NCBI GenBank assembly: GCA_947166165.1
Contig: CAMVDK010000077.1
Location: forward strand, 1 to 12,084
Direction: 5' to 3'
Length of the DNA: 12,084 nucleotides
Origin: an uncultured Porphyromonadaceae bacterium
GTDB lineage: Bacteria > Bacteroidota > Bacteroidia > Bacteroidales > Muribaculaceae
This document shows, piece by piece, positions 5,812-12,084 of this stretch. A program made the position numbers and the translations under genes. How positions within the stretch are numbered: the stretch's first letter is position 1; each line of letters begins with the position of its first letter. The notes under the pieces were generated by a model. It was given only the letters and a program-made list of their open reading frames with translations, had not been told where the DNA came from and made no database searches.

Positions 5812-8800
5812 ATGGAATTCTTTAACCGACTAAAACTGTTGTCGCTTGCTCTGCTATTGGGAGCGGCAACCCAGCTGCAGGCAGCCGACGTTGACTTGGC
5901 TGCAGCCCAGAATGCAGCAAAAGCATTCCTCAACAAGCAAGTGGCCAGCGGGCGTTTGAACGCTCCGGCCGCCACCAGTCTCAAGCTCGTCAAGGCCGAG
6001 GCTTCGGTGGCAAAACCCTCGGCGGTGGACTACTACATCTTCAACTCGGCCAAGTCGTATGTCGTCGTTGCTGGCGACGACCTGGCGCCGCAGATTCTGA
6101 TGTACGGCGAGGAAGGAAGCCTCGACATCAACAACATCCCCCCCGCCATGCAGTGGCTGCTCAACAAATACAAATACCAGATCGACGGCCTCAAGGCCGG
6201 TACGCTCGCGCCGGTGAAGGCCCCACGGCGTGCCAACGCGGCGGTTGCGCCTCTGGTGACCGCCAACTGGGACCAAACCGCGCCGTACTACAACCATACG
6301 CCCACAAGCGGAAGCACCCACGCCTACACCGGCTGCCCGGCCACATCGCTTGGCATGTGCTTCTACAAGTGGAAATGGCCCGAGACCTATCCTGCCCTTG
6401 ATGCGCTCTCGGTGAGTGGCGGCCTCTCTTGCTCGGCGCTGCCGGAGCGCGCTGCCGACTGGGACAACATCATCGATGAGTACACCGGCCCCACCAACTA
6501 CTCCTACACTTCGGCGCAGGCCGACGCTGTGGCGTGGTTGATGCGCTATGTGGGTCAGGCCTGCACCATGCAGTACTCCACCAGCGGCAGCGGTGCCAAC
6601 GACCCGGAGATTCACCAGGCTTGCCTCACCTTCGGCTACACCGACGCGCAGCTGCTCACGCTCACCGAACTCAAGCAGTCGGGCTGGAGCTACACCAATG
6701 GCCCTCAGAATTACACCGACACGGAATGGAACAACTACATGATGAACGAGCTGCAGAACGGCCGTCCCATCGAGTATCTTGCCTACGACGTTTCGGGCTC
6801 CGATGTTTCGGGCCATGCCTTCAACGTGTTTGGCTGCAACAGCAGCGGTCAATACTATGTGAACTGGGGATGGAGTGGCGACAGCAACGGCTACTGCACC
6901 TTGCACAACTTCACCACGGCCACCGGTGCGGTGGGCCAGTCGGGTTCTTACGTCTTCAAGTATGGCGAGGCCATGATTATCGGCATTGAGCCTCCTGCCG
7001 GTGCGCTCACCAGCCCCCGAATCAAGACCAGCACCACCACGCTCGACCTGGCGGCCACCGTGGGTGCCACCGCAACGGCCACATTCACCGTCACGGGCTA
7101 CAACCTGACCGAAGGAATCGACTTGTCGCTTTCCGGCAGCAGCGTGTTCTCGTTGAGCACCAGCAGCATCAGTGTCAACGAAGCTGAGAATGGCGCCACC
7201 GTCACCGTCACCTACAACCCCACCGCAGCCGGCATCGACGATGCCACCATCACCTTGACCAGCGGCGATGCCGAGAGCGTGGCCGTCAAGCTCAACGGCA
7301 CGGCCAGCCTCCGCAAGGAAGCCATCTCGCTGCAAGACGCAGCCAATGTGAGCGGCACTTCGTTCAAGGCAGTGTGGACCGACGCGACTCCCGCCGCCAA
7401 TGTGGCCAGCTACACGCTGTGGGTGAACGTCGAAAAGCCCAACGATGTGGTGCTTCTGGGTTCCATCGACGGCAGCAACTACACCGGCAATTACACCAAC
7501 ATCACTTTGAGCTCGCCTTGGGGCGGAACGAATGTGAAGGGCGGCAACAACGCAGTCTACATCAGCAATTCCAGCTCATCGGGCAACATCACGTTCACCG
7601 TTCCCAGCGGTTACAGCAATGGCACCTTCACCGTGCGCATCACCACCACGAACAGTAACTATGGCACTGGCAATATCACCGTGAAATCGGCCCAGACTGT
7701 GGCATTGGGACACACCTTCAGCGCAGGCGAGACCTACACCTGGCGGGTGACGGCCAAGAGCGGCGAGAAGATCACCATCACCTCGACCGACTCCAGCTAT
7801 TCGCCCGACATGGCGATGATCGAGGTCTATTCCGGCGACCTCTCGCAGCAGGCTGGTGCTCCGGCACGCGCCATTGCCGAGGAAGGCGATGAGTCGTATC
7901 GCATCATCACCGGCATCACCGGCAAGGAATACACCGTCGACGACCTCACCCCCGAGGCCACCTACTACTTCCGGGTGAAGGCCCTCTACGTGGATGGCAC
8001 CGAGAGCAGCTGGACTGACACCAAGCAGGTCACCCTGCTGGCCGACACCAGCACGCCCAAAATCTCGGTCACGAACAAGAATCTCGATTTCAGCAGCGTG
8101 ACGGTGGGCGAGACTGCCAGCCAGACCATCCAGGTGTCGGGTGTCAACTTGCAAGGCATCGTGATGCTCACGCTCAACGACGAGAACGGCGTGTTCCATC
8201 TGAGCAACACCACCATCAGCACTAACGACGCCACCGCCGGCAAGGACCTGACGGTGACCTTCACTCCCGCCGACAACGTGAACTACGAGGCCACCGTGAC
8301 GCTGGCTTCGACCAACGCCGAGAGCGTGAAGATCACCCTGACGGGCAATGGCGCCTATGAGGCTCCCGTGATGCAGGCCGTCGACACGACCAAGGTGAAA
8401 AACACCTCGTTCCGTGCCGACTGGACCGACGCGACGGCGGCCGAGAATGTGGAAAGCTACACGCTTATGGTGAACTATGTGTCGCCCGTCACCGAGCCTG
8501 AGACTGTGGAGCAGGCCGACCTGTCGGGCCTCGAGGCCGTGACCAATACCGATGGCTACCTCACCAACCAGGTTAGCAACGCCTCGCAGTATCTTCCCGA
8601 TGGATGGACCGTCAGCAACTATCTGTATATTGGCACTGGCTACATCATCATCCGCGAAAGCTCGCCCCTCACATCGGCGGCATTCAACCTGCCCGACGGA
8701 GTGGACAAGGTGACCGTGGTGGTGGATTGCGCGGCCTATCAGGCCAATTCCACCGACATCGAGACCGGAATCACTGTCAAGACCGTCAATGGCGGCGACA

Positions 8801-9357
8801 GCGAAACCCAGATGATCACCAACGACCGTGCAACCTACACCTTCGTGCTCGACGCCTCGGCGGCCAACGAGCAGATCACGTTCAATCCCTACACCACCAG
8901 CACGCGTTACTATGCCTACAACGCCATCTACGACATCAAGATTTATGCCGGCGACATCACTGCTGCCAATGCGCCGATGTATGCCGCCAGCGAGACCGGC
9001 GACAGCACCTACCGCGTGATTGAGGGCATTACCGACAACTTCTATGTGGTGAGCGACCTGATTGGCGGCGGCACCTACACCTACAAGGTGAAGGCCATCT
9101 ACGCCAACCAGAGCGAGTCGGAATGGTCGAACGAGGAGACCGTCACCCTGAAGGACACGCCCGATGTCGTCGTTGGCCTGATCGGCGACCTCAACGACGA
9201 TGGCGTGGTGGATATCCTCGATGTGAACATCTGCATCAACATCGTTCTTGAATACAACGACGACCCCGCTGTCAGGGCGTTGGCCGACATCACGGGCGAC
9301 GGCTCTGTCGACATCAGCGATGTGAATGCCCTGATCAACATCATTCTCGACAATTAA
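5812..9357 (+). CDS. Secreted C10-family (streptopain-like) cysteine protease with duplicated FN3-type modules and C-terminal dockerin
   Basis: This 1181-residue secreted protease belongs to peptidase family C10, as does streptococcal SpeB. ATG at 5812 is chosen over an in-frame TTG at 5788 because it gives a compact signal peptide (cleavage near LQA/A, residue 24/25). Residues about 25-145 are the C10 propeptide (FNSAKSYVVVAGDDLAPQIL). Residues about 148-400 are the protease: Cys175 in TGCPATS, His335 in SGHAFNVFG and Asn351 in VNWGWSG match the catalytic Cys, His and the conserved Asn-Trp, so it should be active once processed. Two copies of a module follow: a beta-sandwich of about 95 residues (403-498 and 751-848), then an FN3-like domain interrupted by a long insertion (about 502-745 and 850-1115). 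Residues 1126-1181 are a type I dockerin with two Ca-binding loops (D1126/N1128/D1130/D1134/D1137 and D1159/T1161/D1163/D1167/D1170). It has its own promoter and terminator. Targets are unknown. Confidence 0.93.
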   Translation: MEFFNRLKLLSLALLLGAATQLQAADVDLAAAQNAAKAFLNKQVASGRLNAPAATSLKLVKAEASVAKPSAVDYYIFNSAKSYVVVAGDDLAPQILMYGEEGSLDINNIPPAMQWLLNKYKYQIDGLKAGTLAPVKAPRRANAAVAPLVTANWDQTAPYYNHTPTSGSTHAYTGCPATSLGMCFYKWKWPETYPALDALSVSGGLSCSALPERAADWDNIIDEYTGPTNYSYTSAQADAVAWLMRYVGQACTMQYSTSGSGANDPEIHQACLTFGYTDAQLLTLTELKQSGWSYTNGPQNYTDTEWNNYMMNELQNGRPIEYLAYDVSGSDVSGHAFNVFGCNSSGQYYVNWGWSGDSNGYCTLHNFTTATGAVGQSGSYVFKYGEAMIIGIEPPAGALTSPRIKTSTTTLDLAATVGATATATFTVTGYNLTEGIDLSLSGSSVFSLSTSSISVNEAENGATVTVTYNPTAAGIDDATITLTSGDAESVAVKLNGTASLRKEAISLQDAANVSGTSFKAVWTDATPAANVASYTLWVNVEKPNDVVLLGSIDGSNYTGNYTNITLSSPWGGTNVKGGNNAVYISNSSSSGNITFTVPSGYSNGTFTVRITTTNSNYGTGNITVKSAQTVALGHTFSAGETYTWRVTAKSGEKITITSTDSSYSPDMAMIEVYSGDLSQQAGAPARAIAEEGDESYRIITGITGKEYTVDDLTPEATYYFRVKALYVDGTESSWTDTKQVTLLADTSTPKISVTNKNLDFSSVTVGETASQTIQVSGVNLQGIVMLTLNDENGVFHLSNTTISTNDATAGKDLTVTFTPADNVNYEATVTLASTNAESVKITLTGNGAYEAPVMQAVDTTKVKNTSFRADWTDATAAENVESYTLMVNYVSPVTEPETVEQADLSGLEAVTNTDGYLTNQVSNASQYLPDGWTVSNYLYIGTGYIIIRESSPLTSAAFNLPDGVDKVTVVVDCAAYQANSTDIETGITVKTVNGGDSETQMITNDRATYTFVLDASAANEQITFNPYTTSTRYYAYNAIYDIKIYAGDITAANAPMYAASETGDSTYRVIEGITDNFYVVSDLIGGGTYTYKVKAIYANQSESEWSNEETVTLKDTPDVVVGLIGDLNDDGVVDILDVNICINIVLEYNDDPAVRALADITGDGSVDISDVNALINIILDN

Positions 9358-9399
9358 GGCAAACCGCCAGCGGCTTTGAGCCGCCTTGACTCAATGAAA

Positions 9400-9446
9400 A
9401 TGTGAGGCCGACCATCATCGATGCGTCGGCCTCACATCTTTTTTTT
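9400..9446 (+). terminator. Intrinsic terminator after the C10 protease gene
   Basis: A perfect 13-bp stem (ATGTGAGGCCGAC at 9400-9412 with GTCGGCCTCACAT at 9425-9437) and a 12-nt loop are followed by eight T at 9439-9446. A smaller GCGGC/GCCGC hairpin lies just upstream at about 9370-9383. Confidence 0.93.
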
Positions 9447-9534
9447 CGCTTGCGCATGGAGTTGTTTGATATTGAATTAATGTAGTTAAATTATAAATAA
9501 TGTAAACTATCGCTTTTTTGCCTTGACTTTGTTT

Positions 9535-9563
9535 TTTGTTGTGAAATGTTTGTAGTATTTTTG
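9535..9563 (+). promoter_or_regulatory. Probable promoter for the golvesin/amidase-like gene
   Basis: TATTTTTG at 9556-9563 matches the -7 consensus TAnnTTTG. The nearest TTTG (9535-9538) leaves a 17-nt spacer, slightly shorter than usual. Transcription would begin near 9569, about 70 nt before the ATG. The stretch 9447-9570 is AT-rich and shows nothing else recognisable. Confidence 0.55.
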
Positions 9564-9640
9564 TAGTGGGTTGTGCTGTACCCCTACGAGAACCCATTGT
9601 GAGAATGATAGATGTGATTGTTTAACAACTGAATAAAATA

Positions 9641-12084
9641 ATGAAGATTAGATATTTGGCTGCCTTGCTGGCGGCGAGCGCGATAGGGACGGGCTGGACC
9701 TGTGCGCAGGATTTCACTGCCAGCCAGCTCGAGGCCGTGCAGCGGGTGGTGCAGGCCACCAAACCGGCGCACATGGGCATCGGCGAGCTCAAGGTGAACC
9801 AGCTTTCGCTCGACGAAGGCAACCTGGTGGTGGACCTGAGCGAGAACTATGGCGACGTGCCCTTCACCGTGGAATCGATAGCGCAGCTCAAGCGCGACAT
9901 CTGCTCCACGCTCGGAGCGCCTTACAAGGTCGACGACGTCCAGCTGCGCATCGCCGGCGCCGACATTGAGAACTATTTCGCCACGTTCGACAACGCTTAC
10001 AAGCGCTCGCACGCGCCGTTCATCACCGAGCTAGACCCCAACCGGCGCTACAAGCATGGCCTCGACGGCAACATCGTGGCCCTGTGGCCCAGCCACGGCT
10101 GGTATTTCGAGCCCAAGCTCAACCGCTGGGAGTGGCAGCGCGCGCGCATGTTCCAGACCGTGGAGGACATGTACACCCACAGCTACATCATCCCCTTTGT
10201 GATGCCCATGCTCGAGAATGCCGGGGCCTATGTGTGGGACGCCCGCGAGCGCGACACCCACAACTTCGGCGCCGTGGTCGACAACGACGGCGGCCAGGCC
10301 CAGACCACCTATGCCGAGCACAACGGCAAGAAGAAGTGGGAGAGTGGCAAGACCCCGGGCTTCGCCTATGCCCGCGCCACCTACAAAGACTTTGAGAACC
10401 CCTTCGCCGAAGGCACCTTCCGCATGGTGCAGGCCGTCAAAGAGAAGGACAAGAAGAAGCTCAGCACCGCCTCGTGGAGCGTGGATATGCCCGAGGCCGG
10501 CACCTTTGCCGTCTACATCTCCTACAAGTCGCTCGACAACAGTGTCGACGACGCGCTCTACACCGTCAACTCGCTCGAAGGCGCAAAGCAGTTCCGCGTC
10601 GACCAGAGGATGGGCGGCGGCGTGTGGGTGTACCTCGGCTCGTTCCAACTCGCCAAGGGCATGAACAAAGACGTGGTCACCCTGAGCAACTACAGCGAGC
10701 AGAAAAACGGCGTGGTCACTGCCGACGCCATCCGCGTGGGCGGAGGCAAGGGCAACATCGTGCGCCGCGTGGCCCTGCCCACCGACGAGAACCGCGCCAT
10801 CGCTGCCAAGAACGAGGATGAGGCCTGCCTGGGCAAGCCCGGCATCGACTACAAATACGTGGGCAGCGGCGAGCACCCATGGTTCCACATCGGCTCGCGC
10901 TACTATCTGCAGTGGGCCGGTTTCCCCCACGAGGTCTACAGCACCAGCACTGGCATCAACGACTACACCGACGACTATCGCAGCCGTGGCGAGTGGGTCA
11001 ACTACCTGGCCGGAGGCAGCGACGTGCTGCCCGGCAAGCCGGGACTCAAGATTCCCGTCGACGTGTCGTTCTGCCTCCACACCGATGCTGGAACAACACC
11101 TAACGACGACATCATCGGCACACTGCTCATCTATTGCACCAAGTCGAACGGCAAGAACTTCGGCAAGTATGCCAACGGCACCCCGCGCGAGCTCTCGCGC
11201 CAGTTTGCCAATATTGTGAGCACCGAGGTCGTGGGCGACATCCGCGCCAAGTATGAGCCCAACTGGACGCGCCGCGGAATGTGGGACAAGAGCTACTACG
11301 AGGTCCGCGTGCCCGAGGTGCCCGCACTGCTCATGGAGCTGCTCTCGCACCAGAACTTCGCGGATATGAAGTACGGCCTCGACCCGCAGTTCCGTTTCGA
11401 CGTCAGCCGCGCCATCTACAAGGGCATCCTCAAGTTCATCGCCCAGCGCGACCATCGCGACTACGTGGTGCAGCCGCTGCCCGTTAACTCGTTCTGCATC
11501 AGCCAAGCCTCGTCGGCAGGCACCTTCCTGCTCACCTGGCGGCCTACCGTCGATGAGTTGTGCTGCAAGGCCGAGGCCAAGAAGTACATCATCTGCGAGC
11601 GCGTGGGCGAGAATGGAGGCTTCAAGGAGATAGCCGTCACGCCCGACCCGCAATATGTGGTGCGCGTGAACGACAACAACATCCACAGCTACCGCGTCAT
11701 TGCCGTGAACGACGGCGGGCGCAGTTTCCCCAGCGAGACGCTTTCGCTCGGTGTCGCGCCGGCCTCGAAGGGCACGGTGATGGTCGTGAACGGATTCACA
11801 CGCATCAGCGGCCCCGACTGGTTTGAGGGCGACTCGATAGCCGGCTTCTACGACAGCAAAGACCACGGCGTGCCCTACATGGAGCAGATCAACTATCTGG
11901 GAGCCCAACATGAGTTCCGCCGCGAGCTGCCCTGGCGCGACGACGACGCACCCGGCTTCGGCGCCTGCCGCAGCAACCACGAGACCGAGGTCATTGCCGG
12001 CAACACCTTCGACTACACCACCGTGCACGGCGCAGCCATCATGCGGGCCGGCTACAGCTTCGTCTCGGCCAGTGTCAAGGCCGT
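9641..12084 (+). CDS. Secreted golvesin-domain protein with Amidase_3-like zinc site ('xanthan lyase' type), 3' truncated
   Basis: One frame stays open from ATG 9641 to the window edge (814 codons, no stop). The signal peptide covers residues 1-22 or 1-23 (cleavage near TCA/Q). Proteins of this kind are usually labelled 'xanthan lyase' or 'golvesin C-terminal-like'. The visible residues fit a split N-acetylmuramoyl-L-alanine amidase (Amidase_3) domain: His152 in WPSHGWYF, Glu175 in QTVEDMYT, His480 in SFCLHTDAG and Glu566 in VPALLMELLSHQNF correspond by position and context to the three zinc ligands and the catalytic Glu (my inference). Between Glu175 and His480 lies a golvesin-like beta domain, about residues 233-368. 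An FN3-like domain follows at about 611-708 (FLLTWRP to YRVIAVNDGG), then the start of a further domain (VMVVNGFTRISGP). If the site is intact, the likely substrate is peptidoglycan; cleavage of xanthan itself is not supported by anything seen. Presence of the gene is certain; its activity is not. Confidence 0.85.
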   Translation, partial: MKIRYLAALLAASAIGTGWTCAQDFTASQLEAVQRVVQATKPAHMGIGELKVNQLSLDEGNLVVDLSENYGDVPFTVESIAQLKRDICSTLGAPYKVDDVQLRIAGADIENYFATFDNAYKRSHAPFITELDPNRRYKHGLDGNIVALWPSHGWYFEPKLNRWEWQRARMFQTVEDMYTHSYIIPFVMPMLENAGAYVWDARERDTHNFGAVVDNDGGQAQTTYAEHNGKKKWESGKTPGFAYARATYKDFENPFAEGTFRMVQAVKEKDKKKLSTASWSVDMPEAGTFAVYISYKSLDNSVDDALYTVNSLEGAKQFRVDQRMGGGVWVYLGSFQLAKGMNKDVVTLSNYSEQKNGVVTADAIRVGGGKGNIVRRVALPTDENRAIAAKNEDEACLGKPGIDYKYVGSGEHPWFHIGSRYYLQWAGFPHEVYSTSTGINDYTDDYRSRGEWVNYLAGGSDVLPGKPGLKIPVDVSFCLHTDAGTTPNDDIIGTLLIYCTKSNGKNFGKYANGTPRELSRQFANIVSTEVVGDIRAKYEPNWTRRGMWDKSYYEVRVPEVPALLMELLSHQNFADMKYGLDPQFRFDVSRAIYKGILKFIAQRDHRDYVVQPLPVNSFCISQASSAGTFLLTWRPTVDELCCKAEAKKYIICERVGENGGFKEIAVTPDPQYVVRVNDNNIHSYRVIAVNDGGRSFPSETLSLGVAPASKGTVMVVNGFTRISGPDWFEGDSIAGFYDSKDHGVPYMEQINYLGAQHEFRRELPWRDDDAPGFGACRSNHETEVIAGNTFDYTTVHGAAIMRAGYSFVSASVKA

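Noticed and set aside
5854..7335. 493-codon open frame on the minus strand
   Set aside because: Antisense to the propeptide and catalytic domain of the C10 protease, whose catalytic residues are intact in the plus frame. No recognisable domain.
9415..9597. 60-residue minus-strand frame
   Set aside because: It lies over the terminator and AT-rich promoter region of the flanking genes and has no domain or upstream signals.
10031..12028. 665-codon open frame on the minus strand
   Set aside because: It lies wholly opposite the golvesin/amidase-like gene. The plus-strand frame has a signal peptide and recognisable motifs; the minus-strand product is Val/Leu/Ala/His/Gly-rich without domains. It is a by-product of strong G/C third-position bias.

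Overview
The window looks like chromosomal DNA of a GC-rich member of the Bacteroidales (Bacteroidota). The genus cannot be fixed from the sequence; Prevotellaceae- or Muribaculaceae-like organisms fit best. Three things point there: the exbD-tonB-periplasmic-binding-lipoprotein-TPR gene order, promoters of the Bacteroides type (TTTG, about 19 nt, TAnnTTTG), and a near absence of Shine-Dalgarno sequences. Genes have strongly G/C-ended codons, and intergenic regions are AT-richer. All genes supported here lie on the plus strand.

Layout. (1) 2-1614: 3' part of an ExbD/TolR gene, then tonB, closed by a strong intrinsic terminator at 1645-1678. These are energy-transducing parts for outer-membrane TonB-dependent transport; exbB and the start of exbD should lie upstream. 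(2) 1679-2183: a 500-bp gap with no convincing gene. It holds three tandem 20-21-bp repeats framed by a perfect inverted repeat, two further palindromic structures, and a good promoter at 2088-2118. (3) 2184-3457: a 99-residue two-helix membrane protein whose gene overlaps that of a PstS-like periplasmic-binding lipoprotein by 4 bp. No ABC permease or ATPase genes are visible. (4) 3706-5325: a secreted TPR-repeat protein followed by a long GC-rich terminator. (5) 5476-9446: a near-consensus promoter, a roughly 300-nt leader, a large secreted cysteine protease of the C10 (streptopain) family with a duplicated C-terminal beta-sandwich/FN3 module and a terminal dockerin, and a perfect 13-bp terminator hairpin. 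(6) 9535-12084: a promoter and the 5' 814 codons of a secreted protein of the group usually labelled 'xanthan lyase / golvesin C-terminal-like'. Its visible residues fit a zinc-dependent Amidase_3 fold interrupted by a golvesin-like domain. The gene runs off the window.

How the genes fit together. The first five genes match a cluster common in Bacteroidales that couples the inner-membrane proton motive force to outer-membrane import (ExbD, TonB) and adds a binding lipoprotein and a periplasmic TPR scaffold. The last two genes are separately transcribed secreted hydrolases, probably acting on protein and on cell-wall or other glycan-linked substrates. I see no mobile element, CRISPR array, tRNA or rRNA, and no clear new multi-gene system. 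The most unusual items are the split and duplicated FN3 modules plus dockerin on the C10 protease, the golvesin domain apparently nested inside an amidase fold, and the structured repeat region at 1763-1963.
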